DNA of 61,854 nucleotides from DAOUBA01 sp034432855 (GCA_034432855.1 DAOUBA010000147.1:1-61854), one strand, 5' to 3'; shown: positions 40,703 to 48,903, counted from the first letter of the stretch. Notes: a model not told the origin generated them from the sequence alone. Program-made: numbers and translations.

Positions 40703-42692
40703 CGTTCTCTTTCGTCCCTTCCGCGTTATTCGTCCCTTTCGCGTTATGACCGGCCCAGTCCTTGAAGATGGGAAACAGCAAGATACGCCAGGGGACAATG
40801 GCCTCTACCGGCGTACCCATTGTAGGGCTGGATAATTCGGCGGCGCGCACCCCGTATGCCGCGTTGACCACACATGTGCCCGGCAATGAATGTTCCACCG
40901 TGACCTCCAGCGTCGCTGTCATCGTCGCCTGGCTCGCCAAACTCGCCGCCGTCCAGGTGATCACCCCATCCGCGTAGGTATAGTCGCCGCTGGCCCAGGC
41001 GAAGGTCGTGCTCAGGGGAATCGTGTCGGTCAGGACGATCTGGGTGAGGGTGAAGGCAGTCGTGTTCGTGACCCGGATCGTATAGACGAGCCGTCGCGCC
41101 GGCAGGCCCCGCGGGAAGGTCGCCTGCTTGGTGATCGCCGGCCCCGGGTTGGCTGCCCTCACCGCTGCCAGCGCGTCCACCATGCCCCAGCCGTAGGTGT
41201 TGTTGGGTTGCCCGCTTGGTGCGCCGCCGCAACTGGTATCCACACGCGGTCGGGCTGTCGTTGCAATGATCTGCTCGGTCGTGTCCACATCGCCAATGAG
41301 CGCGGGCTGCGCCGACCAAAGGAGCGCGATCGTTCCGGCGACGTGCGGCCCGGCCATTGAGGTGCCGTTCATAGAGCCGTATCTACCATCGGGGAGGCTG
41401 GAGCGCACTCCCACCCCGGGCGCGCTCACGTCCGGCTTGAGCCGCCTGGAACCATCTACCATCACCGGCCCGCGGCTGCTGAAAGAGGCGATATTGTCGT
41501 TGCTATTGGTCGCGCCTACGGAGAAGGCCGCATCGTAGAGCGCGATCGGTTCGGCCACCGTGCTGCAGGCGGGGCCGTCGTTGCCCGCCGAGGCGACGAT
41601 GGCGATTCCCGCCGCACGTACGTTCTCGACGATCATCTGCAACGTGTTCCAGTCGCACCCCTCCTCGATGGGGCAGGTCCACGAGTTGTTGATCACGTGC
41701 GGGGCCAGGTCGGGCACGCCGTCGGTGAACGGATCGCCGCCGATCGGATAGGGGGCCAGAAAGAACTCGAAGCACTCGGCGTAGGAGGCGGGCGTGCCCC
41801 AGCCCTGCTCCATGTTACGGCAGCCGATCCAGCGCGCGCCAGGGGCCACGCCGATCTGATTGCCCGCGCCGTCGCCGCCGACGATGGTGCCCATCGTGTG
41901 CGTGCCATGGCCGTGGTCGTCGCAGGGGACGGGGGAATCGAAGCCACAGGGATTCCCCGCCGGGGTGTGGGGATCATCTTCGTGGATCGCGTCGTGCCAG
42001 TTATAGTCGTGGGTGGGGTGACCCGGCGGGTCGCCCGTACTGATGCCGTTATAGCCCCGGTACTGGCGCACGAGCGCGGGATGAGTCCAGTCGTAGCCAG
42101 TATCCTGTCCGGCGACGACGATGCCCTGACCGGTGTATCCCAGCGCCCACACGTCGTCGGCGTTGATGCGCGCCACGTTCCATTCGATGCCTTGGGGAGT
42201 GAGCAGTCCCGCGCCGGCAGAGAATGGGCGATCCGCCGGATCGCCCGTACTCTTCGGCAACGCTTGGCGGACATGCGGGTTGGCGACGATGCGGGCCACG
42301 TCGGGCCGCGCTGCCAGGCGCAGGGCGAGTGCGCGGTCCCCTTTCACCGCCAGCATATTGACGATGTAGAATGGGCGGTACTTCACGCCGCGCTCGTCTA
42401 GTTCGGCGCGCAGGCCCGCCCGGGTACGTAGCGCCGTCTCGCGCAGGGCATCGTAGACGGCGTGCAGGCGTGCCGCGCGGTCCGGTAGGATCGCTGCTCC
42501 ACTCAGGTCAGCCTGCTCGGCGAGCACCACCAGGAACTCGGTGTTGCCTGTCATCGTGGTTTCCCACACCTGCGGCGCGACGTTGGCGGGGCATGCGGCA
42601 GAGTCGGCGTGGGTGGCAGCGAGCAAGATCGCGAATAAGAGGCCAGCCAGGCCCGATGCCAGCGCGACGCGCAAGATACAGTGATCGTTCAT
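40692..42692 (-). CDS. Secreted subtilisin-like serine protease (S8)
   Basis: 666 residues: signal peptide (VALASGLAGLLFAILLAATH), an inhibitor_I9-like propeptide (TEFLVVLAEQADLS... VARIVANPHVRQ), then the S8 domain with catalytic Asp in VAGQDTGYDWTHP, His in DDHGHGTHTMGT and Ser in NGTSMAGPHVAG. A DUF11-like beta-sandwich follows (KQATFPRGLPARRLVYTIRV). The C terminus ends in repeated AKGTNNAEGT words without an anchor or sorting signal. Probably an extracellular protease for peptide nutrition, in keeping with the amino acid catabolism at the left of the window. Confidence 0.94.
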   Translation of the reverse strand: MNDHCILRVALASGLAGLLFAILLAATHADSAACPANVAPQVWETTMTGNTEFLVVLAEQADLSGAAILPDRAARLHAVYDALRETALRTRAGLRAELDERGVKYRPFYIVNMLAVKGDRALALRLAARPDVARIVANPHVRQALPKSTGDPADRPFSAGAGLLTPQGIEWNVARINADDVWALGYTGQGIVVAGQDTGYDWTHPALVRQYRGYNGISTGDPPGHPTHDYNWHDAIHEDDPHTPAGNPCGFDSPVPCDDHGHGTHTMGTIVGGDGAGNQIGVAPGARWIGCRNMEQGWGTPASYAECFEFFLAPYPIGGDPFTDGVPDLAPHVINNSWTCPIEEGCDWNTLQMIVENVRAAGIAIVASAGNDGPACSTVAEPIALYDAAFSVGATNSNDNIASFSSRGPVMVDGSRRLKPDVSAPGVGVRSSLPDGRYGSMNGTSMAGPHVAGTIALLWSAQPALIGDVDTTEQIIATTARPRVDTSCGGAPSGQPNNTYGWGMVDALAAVRAANPGPAITKQATFPRGLPARRLVYTIRVTNTTAFTLTQIVLTDTIPLSTTFAWASGDYTYADGVITWTAASLASQATMTATLEVTVEHSLPGTCVVNAAYGVRAAELSSPTMGTPVEAIVPWRILLFPIFKDWAGHNAKGTNNAEGTKENDGD

Positions 42693-42739
42693 CGTGGAGG
42701 ATTATAGCAGATTTCAGGCCCGGAATCCAGTTCCGGGTC

Positions 42740-42767
42740 TTGACAAAAGTCCCTTCGCGGATATAAT
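42740..42767 (+). promoter_or_regulatory. Promoter of trxA
   Basis: TTGACA (42740-42745) and TATAAT (42762-42767), both perfect, with a 16-base spacer. A CCCGGAA/TTCCGGG hairpin lies just upstream. The start codon follows about 33 bases after the -10, behind AAGGAGG. Confidence 0.85.
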
Positions 42768-42799
42768 CCAGGCCGTCATCACCCAAGGAGGCAAGACGA

Positions 42800-43126
42800 A
42801 TGGCGAACGTGCTCGAAGTGACCGACGAGACATTCGAGAGCAAGGTGCTCAAGGCCGCGCAACCGACGCTGGTGGATTTCTGGGCCGCATGGTGTGGGCC
42901 GTGCCGTATGGTCGCGCCGGTGGTCGAGGAGGTCGCCAGGGAGTACGGCGACCGGATGCAGGTGCTCAAGATGGACGTGGATGCCAATCCCAATACCCCG
43001 CAGAGTTTTGGCATCATGGGCATACCCACGCTGATCCTGTTCAAGAATGGAGCAGAGGCCACCCGCGTCGTTGGCTATCGTCCGAAAGAGGCATTGGTGG
43101 AAGAGTTGCTCCCCCACCTCGAATGA
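42800..43126 (+). CDS. trxA: Thioredoxin
   Basis: 108 residues, complete thioredoxin fold: VDFWAAWCGPCRMVAPVVEE with the WCGPC active site near residue 31-35, and the cis-proline loop GIMGIPTLILFKNG. Cytoplasmic dithiol reductant. Strong promoter and AAGGAGG ribosome-binding site. The promoter of the following T-box leader overlaps its stop. Confidence 0.97.
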   Translation: MANVLEVTDETFESKVLKAAQPTLVDFWAAWCGPCRMVAPVVEEVAREYGDRMQVLKMDVDANPNTPQSFGIMGIPTLILFKNGAEATRVVGYRPKEALVEELLPHLE

Positions 43127-43127
43127 C

Positions 43128-43156
43128 TTGACGCCGCAGCCTCTGTGTGATATACT
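43128..43156 (+). promoter_or_regulatory. Promoter of the T-box leader
   Basis: TTGACG (43128-43133) and TATACT (43151-43156) with a 17-base spacer, ending just before the first base-paired part of the T-box. Confidence 0.75.
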
Positions 43157-43451
43157 GTAAACACAATCTGGAATTGAAAGACCGCGATTGGGAAGAGTAG
43201 GCCCCGAAGCGAGGTTCAGAGAGTCGGGCCGCAGGCTGAGTCAATCGTAGCCGCGGGTGTAAGCCCGATACCGGCGCCGGTGCCAAATGGGCCCAGGAGT
43301 CGCCCGCCGAAAGAACAACGGATCACAGGACAGCAGCGGATTGTTCGAGTAGTCCGGGCCGGAGCCGCCACCGTTATCCAGGCGGAGGGTATCATCCTGA
43401 ACCTGTCGAGGGATCGTACCCACAACGAGTGAGGCTGGCACTTCACACTCC

Positions 43452-43476
43452 ACGCGCCGTCATCGGCGCGTTTTTC
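43452..43476 (+). terminator. First (internal) terminator of the T-box leader
   Basis: ACGCGCCG/CGGCGCGT stem (43452-43459, 43464-43471) followed by a T-run. It is preceded by GTGAGGCTGGCACTTCACAC (43429-43448), which can form a GTGA/TCAC helix around a UGGC bulge, i.e. a degenerate antiterminator. Confidence 0.65.
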
Positions 43477-43525
43477 GTTCCGCTGAAGGACCGCCTAACC
43501 GGGGTGGCACCACGGGCATCGTCAC

Positions 43526-43587
43526 GACGCTCGTCCCCGATAGGGCGAATGGACCATTCGCCCTGTTGGGACGGGCGTCTTTTGTTT
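43526..43587 (+). terminator. Second T-box terminator
   Basis: GACGCTCGTCCC (43526-43537) pairs with GGGACGGGCGTC (43568-43579), with an inner 11-bp helix AGGGCGAATGG/CCATTCGCCCT, followed by TTTTGTTT. It overlaps sequences needed for the antiterminator, as in canonical T-boxes. Confidence 0.85.
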
Positions 43588-43604
43588 CACGGTGGAGGTG
43601 TGCG

Positions 43605-44321
43605 ATGCACCTGCTCAAGGTGAGAATCCTGAGCGAGAACTATCCCAACTCTCGCTACTATCCGTTCAACATCCCGGTACTCCGCGCGACGCCGGAACTG
43701 GTCTTCAGGAGGCCCATCGCCTTCTTTGTGGGCGAGAATGGTTCCGGCAAGTCCACGCTGTTGGAGGCAATCTCGCGCAGGTGTGGCGTCTATGTTTGGG
43801 ACAGACCCCGACGGCACCTGGCTCACAACAACCCTTACGAGGACCGGCTGGCGGACTATATCCGCGTGACGTGGGCCAACGGCCGTGCGCCGGGCTCGAT
43901 CTTCCGCGCCGAGACGTTCCGCGACCTGGCCGATTTTCTCGACGACGTGGCGCTGTGCGATCCGGGCCGGCTCAAGTATCACGGCGGGCGTGTGCTCAAT
44001 ACGCTCTCGCACGGCGAGGGCATCTTGAGTTATTTCAGCACCCGTTATCGTCTCAAGGGTATCTATTTCCTCGACGAGCCCGAATCTGCGCTTTCGCCCG
44101 CCAGCCAGATCGAGTTCCTGAAGATCCTGCAGCAGGCCGAAGCGGCCGGCCACGCCCAGTTCATCATCGCCACTCACTCGCCGATCCTTCTGGCCTATCC
44201 CGGCGCGCAGATTCTCAGTTTCGACGGCGATCGCATCGAGGAGGTCTCGTACGAAGAGACCGCGCACTACAAGATTTACCGGCAATTCCTGACCGACCGG
44301 AGCGCATTTTTTGAGACTTGA
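43605..44321 (+). CDS. AAA-family ATPase (COG3910-like), T-box controlled
   Basis: 238 residues, ABC/SMC-like ATPase: Walker A FFVGENGSGKSTLLEAI near residue 40, a short signature NTLSHGEGILSYF near 136-148, Walker B GIYFLDEPESALSP near 157-170 and a switch His in IIATHSPILLAYP. It matches the small predicted ATPases of COG3910, whose function is unknown. ATG 43605 has GGAGGTG upstream. It is the first gene after the Trp T-box and precedes trpB by 84 nt on the same strand, so its synthesis should respond to tryptophan starvation. No membrane partner is present, so a transporter role is unlikely. Confidence 0.88.
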   Translation: MHLLKVRILSENYPNSRYYPFNIPVLRATPELVFRRPIAFFVGENGSGKSTLLEAISRRCGVYVWDRPRRHLAHNNPYEDRLADYIRVTWANGRAPGSIFRAETFRDLADFLDDVALCDPGRLKYHGGRVLNTLSHGEGILSYFSTRYRLKGIYFLDEPESALSPASQIEFLKILQQAEAAGHAQFIIATHSPILLAYPGAQILSFDGDRIEEVSYEETAHYKIYRQFLTDRSAFFET

Positions 44322-44405
44322 GGCTGCAAGGAGGTATGGTATCGAGGAAGACAGAAGAATATCCCATCCATCATTTGAGAATCTAATTCACAGGAGGAAC
44401 TGGAA

Positions 44406-45770
44406 ATGACGCAGTACAAGTACATCTTGCAAGAGAAGGACATGCCCACACATTGGTACAACATCATCGCGGACATGAAGACGCCGCCACCCCCCTACCG
44501 CCACCCGGCGACGCTGGAGGTGATGGGCCCCGATGACCTGAAGCCGGTCTTTCCCTGGGAGTTGATCCTGCAGGAGGCCAGCCAGGAGCGGTGGATCGAG
44601 ATCCCCGACGAGGTGCTGGACGTGCTCAAACGCTGGCGGCCCTCGCCTCTCATCCGCGCCCATCGCTGGGAGAAGGCGCTGGATACGCCTGCCCGCATCT
44701 ACTACAAGTGGGAAGGCGTGAGCCCCGTGGGTAGTCACAAGGCCAACACCGCCGTCGCACAGTGTTACTATGGCAAGAAGGAGGGCCTGGAGGGCTTTGC
44801 CACCGAGACCGGTGCTGGTCAATGGGGCAGTGCGTTGTGCTTCGCAACCCAGCAGTTCGGCCTCAAGTGCAAGGTCTTTATGGTCGCCGCCAGTTTCCAG
44901 CAAAAGCCCTACCGGCGCATCGCTATGGAAACGTGGGGCGGCACCGTCGTGCCCAGCCCCAGTTCGGAGACCAATGCCGGGCGGAACGTCCTGGCTTCCG
45001 ATCCCGAATGTCCCGGCAGTCTGGGCATCGCCATCAGCGAGGCCATCGAGTACGCCGTGACCCATCCCGGCTACAAGTACTCGTTGGGCAGCGTGGTCAA
45101 CTTTGTGCTTATGCATCAGACCATCATCGGATTGGAAGCGCGCAAGCAGATGGAGATGGCGGGCGATTATCCTGACATCCTGATCGGCTGCGCGGGCGGT
45201 GGCAGCAACGCTGCTGGCCTGATCTATCCTTTCCTGAAGGACAAGTTGACCGGCGAAAAGCCCAACCTGCGCGCCATGTTCGTCGAATCCGCCGCCTGTC
45301 CCAGCATGACACGCGGCCCGTATGCCTACGACTGGGGCGATACGGCCAAGACCGGCCCGATCGCGATGATGCACACCCTGGGCCACGGCTTCATCCCCGC
45401 GCCCGTCCACGCCGGCGGCCTGCGCTACCACGGCATGGCGCCCACCGTCTCGCGGCTGATCGAGGACAAGTTCGCCGAGGCCCGCGCCTATCAGCAGAAC
45501 GCGGTCTTTGAGGCTGCCGAGAGTTTCATCCGCGCCGAGGGTATCATCATCGCCCCCGAAACCGCCCACGCCGTGCGCGCTGCCTACGACGAGGCGCTGG
45601 CCTGCAAAGAGTCGGGTGAGGCCAGGGTCATCCTCTTCAACTGCAGCGGCCACGGTCACTTTGACCTTGCGGCCTATGACGCCTACCATCGCAAGGAACT
45701 GCCGGATTACGAACTCGACGACGCGCAGATCAAGAAGGCACTGGAGGAATTGCCCCAAGTCGCGGCCTGA
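44406..45770 (+). CDS. trpB: Tryptophan synthase beta chain, TrpB2 type
   Basis: 454 residues, longer than the roughly 400 of TrpB1. PLP lysine in VGSHKANTAVAQCYYG near residue 114; ATETGAGQWGSALCFAT; the phosphate-binding GCAGGGSNAAG; and the long family-specific region with MHTLGHGFIPAPVHAGGLRYHG. TrpB2 condenses serine with indole and usually lacks the TrpA contact surface, and no trpA is next to it, so it may salvage free indole. AGGAGG precedes the ATG. Regulation by the Trp T-box is expected. A short-word terminator follows. Confidence 0.95.
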   Translation: MTQYKYILQEKDMPTHWYNIIADMKTPPPPYRHPATLEVMGPDDLKPVFPWELILQEASQERWIEIPDEVLDVLKRWRPSPLIRAHRWEKALDTPARIYYKWEGVSPVGSHKANTAVAQCYYGKKEGLEGFATETGAGQWGSALCFATQQFGLKCKVFMVAASFQQKPYRRIAMETWGGTVVPSPSSETNAGRNVLASDPECPGSLGIAISEAIEYAVTHPGYKYSLGSVVNFVLMHQTIIGLEARKQMEMAGDYPDILIGCAGGGSNAAGLIYPFLKDKLTGEKPNLRAMFVESAACPSMTRGPYAYDWGDTAKTGPIAMMHTLGHGFIPAPVHAGGLRYHGMAPTVSRLIEDKFAEARAYQQNAVFEAAESFIRAEGIIIAPETAHAVRAAYDEALACKESGEARVILFNCSGHGHFDLAAYDAYHRKELPDYELDDAQIKKALEELPQVAA

Positions 45771-45790
45771 ATCAAAGTAGCGAGTAGACA

Positions 45791-45828
45791 AGTAGACAAG
45801 GGGCGAATGACCCCTTGTCTACTTTTTA
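45791..45828 (+). terminator. Terminator of the trpB transcript, built from short-word repeat
   Basis: AGTAGACAAGGGG (45791-45803) pairs perfectly with CCCCTTGTCTACT (45811-45823), then TTTTTA. Additional AGTAGACA/TGTCTACT words on both sides extend the palindrome from about 45774 to 45846, showing that a word repeat serves as the terminator. Confidence 0.85.
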
Positions 45829-45867
45829 CTTGTCTACTTACCTACTTCCGGGTACAATCTAGGCGGC

Positions 45868-46056
45868 ATGAAGATCATCTACCGCGACCAGGAGTGGGAG
45901 TTGCACGGGCAGCGTCGGGTGCGCGAGGCGATCCAGGAGGTCGGGCTGAACCCGCACACTGTTCTGGCCGTGCGCGAGGGCCGGCTGCTCACCGAGGACG
46001 TGATGCTGGAGGAGGATGACGAGGTCAAACTCGTCGCCGTGATCTCGGGCGGGTGA
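45868..46056 (+). CDS. ThiS/MoaD-family sulfur carrier (TtuB-like)
   Basis: 62 residues, beta-grasp fold ending in the required GlyGly (VISGG). Hydrophobic strands MKIIYRDQEWEL and DEVKLVAVI flank VREAIQEVGLNPHTVLAV, as in ThiS and TtuB. The C-terminal Gly is adenylated and thiocarboxylated to donate sulfur. No thiazole genes are nearby, while a TtuA-like tRNA 2-thiolase is encoded four genes downstream; TtuB is the natural donor for TtuA, so I infer that role. Confidence 0.85.
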   Translation: MKIIYRDQEWELHGQRRVREAIQEVGLNPHTVLAVREGRLLTEDVMLEEDDEVKLVAVISGG

Positions 46057-46068
46057 TGGAGGTGCGCG

Positions 46069-46644
46069 ATGCCGACACAGGCCTGGGCCGTGCTGTTGGG
46101 CGCTTACCTGTTGGGCTCGATCCCCTCTGCCTACCTGGTGGCCCGTCTCGTCGCCGGGGTGGACATCCGGCGCGTGGGCGACGGCAACATGGGGGCCAAG
46201 AACACCTTCGAGTCGGTGGGGCGGCTGGCGGGCGTCGTCGTCGGTGCTGCCGACATCGGCAAGGGAGCACTGGCCGTGGCGATGGCGCGCTACTTTGACC
46301 TGTCGGAGAACCTCGTCCTGTGGGCGGGCTTTCTCGTCGTGCTGGGCCACGATTTTCCGCTCTTTCTCCGTTTTCGCGGTGGGCAGGGGATGGCGGCGAT
46401 GGTCGGCGTTTTTGGCGTACTCTTCCCGTATGAGATGGGGATCGTACTCTTGACGCTGGCCGTCGCTCTGGCGCTCACCCACAACTGGGACCTCAGTTGC
46501 GGGATCGCCTTCGGGATGCTGCCTGTCTTGTTGATCCTCTTCGGCCATCCGACCAGGCAGGTGCTCTATCCGGTGCTGATGCTGCCCACCATCGGGGCCA
46601 AGAAACTGTTGGCGGTCTGGCAGGCGCGGCATGCGGCGGTGTGA
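46069..46644 (+). CDS. plsY: Glycerol-3-phosphate acyltransferase PlsY
   Basis: 191 residues with five membrane segments. Signature loops are LLGSIPSAYLVARLVAGVDIR, RRVGDGNMGAKNTF-like (VGDGNMGAKN, corresponding to GSGNxGATN) and LGHDFPLFLRFRGGQGMA (GHxxP and GGKG-type). It transfers acyl from acyl-phosphate to G3P, the first step of phospholipid synthesis. The GGAGGTG site at 46059 and the 12-nt gap link it to the ThiS-like gene. The NGA-to-GAK and K-to-Q changes make it a diverged member. Confidence 0.9.
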   Translation: MPTQAWAVLLGAYLLGSIPSAYLVARLVAGVDIRRVGDGNMGAKNTFESVGRLAGVVVGAADIGKGALAVAMARYFDLSENLVLWAGFLVVLGHDFPLFLRFRGGQGMAAMVGVFGVLFPYEMGIVLLTLAVALALTHNWDLSCGIAFGMLPVLLILFGHPTRQVLYPVLMLPTIGAKKLLAVWQARHAAV

Positions 46645-47018
46645 TGGAGCAAGGTGAAATGGCGAAAGACACTCAGTCTACCTGTTATTGGTGGCCGATT
46701 ACAGAGACCAGGATTCGCCAGGCTGTCCAGAAGATCGCCGATGCGGTACAGCCCGAAAAAATCATCCTGTTTGGCTCCTTCGCCTATGGTCAACCGGGAC
46801 CGGATAGCGATGTAGATCTGCTAGTGATCATGGAAAGCGAGAAAAGCATTCACGCCCGCTCGGTACAGATCTCGGAGATTCTCTACCCCCGCCCATTTCC
46901 GGTGGACATCATCGTGCGCACGCCGGCAGAAGTGGCGGAACGTATTGCACTGGGCGATACTTTCTTCCGCGAGGTTATGGCGAAAGGCAAGGTGCTCTAT
47001 GAACGCCAGGGTGATTGA
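46644..47018 (+). CDS. Minimal nucleotidyltransferase (MNT/MntA-like)
   Basis: 124 residues with the minimal nucleotidyltransferase core ILFGSFAYGQPGPDSDVDLL (GSx10DxD) near residue 51-70 and a second acidic residue in FPVDIIV. The ATG overlaps the plsY stop (TGATG); an ATG at 46659 is an alternative. It overlaps the next, HEPN-encoding gene by 20 nt, the standard MNT-HEPN order. In characterised HepT-MntA pairs the MNT protein AMPylates the HEPN toxin. Confidence 0.88.
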   Translation: MEQGEMAKDTQSTCYWWPITETRIRQAVQKIADAVQPEKIILFGSFAYGQPGPDSDVDLLVIMESEKSIHARSVQISEILYPRPFPVDIIVRTPAEVAERIALGDTFFREVMAKGKVLYERQGD

Positions 47019-47391
47019 GGAATGGGTCAAAGAGGCAGAAGACAATTACCTCAGTGCCCTTACCCTGGCGCGTCGGCGTCGCAGGCCTGTGCCGGATGTC
47101 GTCTGCAATCAATGCCAGCAATGCGCCGAGAAGTATTTGAAAGCGTTGCTGGTCCGGCATCAGTTGGATTTTCCGAAGGTGCACGATCTGGTGCAACTCG
47201 AAGAGTTGGTCGCGCAGGCGGAGCCAGATATTCGGCTGATCCATGCAGATCTGGCGATGCTCAATCCGTATGGGATTGACATCCGCTATCCGGGCCTCGA
47301 GGCCACACTCGAAGAAGCGCGAGAAGCCATACGGGCAGTCAAACAAGTTCGCCGATTCGTGCGCGCCAGGCTGGGATTGGGTGCGAGATGA
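46999..47391 (+). CDS. HEPN-domain protein
   Basis: 130 residues, all-helical HEPN fold: VIEEWVKEAEDNYLSAL, then VVCNQCQQCAEKYLKALLVRHQLDFPKVHDLVQLEEL, the hallmark of the CxxxQQAxEKxLKA group. The RNase motif R-x4-6-H of HepT toxins is not evident in the last helix (RFVRARLGLG), so it may be a non-RNase member acting as a substrate-binding partner of the nucleotidyltransferase. It overlaps the thiolase gene by 4 nt. Confidence 0.85.
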   Translation: MNARVIEEWVKEAEDNYLSALTLARRRRRPVPDVVCNQCQQCAEKYLKALLVRHQLDFPKVHDLVQLEELVAQAEPDIRLIHADLAMLNPYGIDIRYPGLEATLEEAREAIRAVKQVRRFVRARLGLGAR

Positions 47392-48293
47392 AATGTCGTC
47401 ACTGTGCTCGCCCTGCCGTGCTCAACATGCGCCAGCACAGGCTGGCGCTCTGCGAAATCCACTACCCCGAGTGGTTCGTCGCCCGCACCCAGCGCACTAT
47501 CCAGAAATACGCCATGTTCGGCTACGAGGAGCGCGTGCTGGTGGCGGTCTCCGGCGGCAAAGATAGCCTCAGCCTGTGGGATGTGCTCCTGCGCCTGGGC
47601 CACCGTGCCGACGGCCTCTACATTGACCTGGGGATCACCGACTATTCCGCCATCTCGCGCCAGAAGGTCGAGCAGTTTGCAGCGCAGCGTGCCGGGGCGG
47701 GCCTCACCATCGTAGACCTCAAAGCTGAGTATGGCGAGACGCTGCCGGAGACAACACGGCGGATACGGCATGGGCGCGAGAGGCCCTGTTCCGTCTGTGG
47801 CACGATCAAACGGCACGTGATGAATCGTGTGGCCCGTGACGGGGGGTATACGACACTGGCCACCGGCCACAATCTGGACGACGAGGCGGCGGTGCTTTTC
47901 GGCAACGTCCTCCATTGGCAGACGGGCTATATTGCCCGTCAGGCGCCGGTGTTGCCTGCCGAACATGAGGGATTCGTCCGCAAGGTCAAGCCTTTTTGCC
48001 GCCTGTACGAGCGCGAGACCGCCGCATACGCCCTCATCACCGGCATTGACTACATCTACGACGAGTGCCCCTACGCCGTCGGCGCTTCCAGCATCTATTA
48101 CAAGGGTATCCTCGACCGGATGGAGGAGGAAGCGCCGGGTACCAAGTTACAGTTCTACCTGGGCTTTCTGCGGGCGCGGGAAGCGGGGTTTTTCCGCCAG
48201 GAGGTCGAACAGGTGGAACTGCACCCCTGCACCAACTGCGGCCAGCCGACGAGCGCGCCGGGGCTGTGCGCGTTCTGCCGGCTGTGGGTATGA
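47388..48293 (+). CDS. ttuA: TtuA/Ncs6-like tRNA 2-thiolation ATPase
   Basis: 301 residues. N-terminal zinc finger CRHCARP...LALCEIH, PP-loop VAVSGGKDSLSLW near residue 54-66, a central CSVCGTIKR with ATGHNLDDEAAVL, and a C-terminal zinc finger CTNCGQPTSAPGLCAFC. This two-zinc-finger layout is that of TtuA, which makes 2-thio-ribothymidine at tRNA position 54 using an Fe-S cluster and TtuB, and of archaeal/eukaryotic Ncs6. With the GG-ending carrier at 45868 it forms a plausible TtuA/TtuB pair. TtcA, lacking the zinc fingers, is less likely. Confidence 0.88.
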   Translation: MKCRHCARPAVLNMRQHRLALCEIHYPEWFVARTQRTIQKYAMFGYEERVLVAVSGGKDSLSLWDVLLRLGHRADGLYIDLGITDYSAISRQKVEQFAAQRAGAGLTIVDLKAEYGETLPETTRRIRHGRERPCSVCGTIKRHVMNRVARDGGYTTLATGHNLDDEAAVLFGNVLHWQTGYIARQAPVLPAEHEGFVRKVKPFCRLYERETAAYALITGIDYIYDECPYAVGASSIYYKGILDRMEEEAPGTKLQFYLGFLRAREAGFFRQEVEQVELHPCTNCGQPTSAPGLCAFCRLWV

Positions 48294-48367
48294 AGTATCT
48301 ACTCGGTCTGCATCTGCCTCGCTTCCCGTCGGATCACAATCCGGCGGACGAGATAATCTCAAACGCG

Positions 48368-48835
48368 TTACTCTCTCCCCCTGCTCTCGAATATCCTGAG
48401 CCACTCTTCGACTTCGCGCGGCGAAAGGTCTTCGTCAGGCTTGGGCGCGACCGCCGGGGGCGGCGCGCTCAACTGCGCGGCGAACTCTTCCGACCGCACC
48501 ACGCGCGCCCCGCGCGCCCGCGCCTCCGCCCCAATCGCCTGGTCGGAGGTGACCACGATCAGCCCGCGTGGGTCACGCGCCCGGCGGATGCGCTCGCGCA
48601 GGATGCCGTCGGCGCTGCGCCCGGTTGGGGCAAAGACGACTTCTACACCGCCGCCGGAGAGTTCCCGCGAGCGCCCGCCGGGCAGCCCCTGGTCGAAGAC
48701 GACGGTGAGGCAGCGTCCGGTGCGCGCGGCAAAAGTGCGTAGCCGCGCCACCAACTTGGCCTCGTCTTCGGGGTCGCCCAGGTGTAGGTCGGCCATCCGG
48801 CCAATGAGATTGTGACCGTCTATCAGCAGAGGCAT
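48368..48835 (-). CDS. NYN-domain (YacP-like) putative endoribonuclease
   Basis: 155 residues, PIN/NYN fold: LLIDGHNLIG at the N terminus, VVFDQG, then FAPTGRSADGILRERI and IVVTSDQAIGAEARARGARVV, the typical acidic-residue set of YacP/Rae1 proteins that cleave mRNA on ribosomes in Firmicutes. The C-terminal tail is Pro-rich, followed by EEWLRIFE. Convergent with ttuA. Function by family only. Confidence 0.85.
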   Translation of the reverse strand: MPLLIDGHNLIGRMADLHLGDPEDEAKLVARLRTFAARTGRCLTVVFDQGLPGGRSRELSGGGVEVVFAPTGRSADGILRERIRRARDPRGLIVVTSDQAIGAEARARGARVVRSEEFAAQLSAPPPAVAPKPDEDLSPREVEEWLRIFESRGRE

Positions 48836-48903
48836 GGCGGATTATGAATGCCGGTTGACTAATTGGGTGAATCGGGTTATGATGTAAACCGTACTTGAGC
48901 AAA

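Larger units (their letters stand above)
43163..43590 (+). promoter_or_regulatory. Trp-specific T-box leader
   Basis: Stem I is recognisable: base GCGATTGGG (43184-43192) pairs with CCCA...GTCGC (43292-43303); the S-turn AGTA is at 43196, CAGAGAG at 43217 and distal GGCTG at 43234. The 3' side of the specifier loop reads AAA-TGG, so the specifier codon is TGG (43288-43290), tryptophan. The T-box sequence GGGTGGCACCACGGG lies at 43502-43516; its UGGC bulge suits a tRNA ending GCCA (discriminator G, as in tRNA-Trp). Uncharged tRNA-Trp should switch on the ATPase and trpB downstream. The leader is unusually long (about 430 nt) and contains two terminators. Confidence 0.88.

Noticed and set aside
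44388..45791. 467-codon open frame on the minus strand opposite trpB
   Set aside because: Mirror of TrpB2, which carries all catalytic motifs; no ribosome-binding site and no recognisable product.
45868..46056. Assignment of the small beta-grasp protein as ThiS for thiamine synthesis
   Set aside because: No thiG, thiF or thiH nearby; a TtuA-like user is encoded downstream, so TtuB-like is preferred, though not proven.
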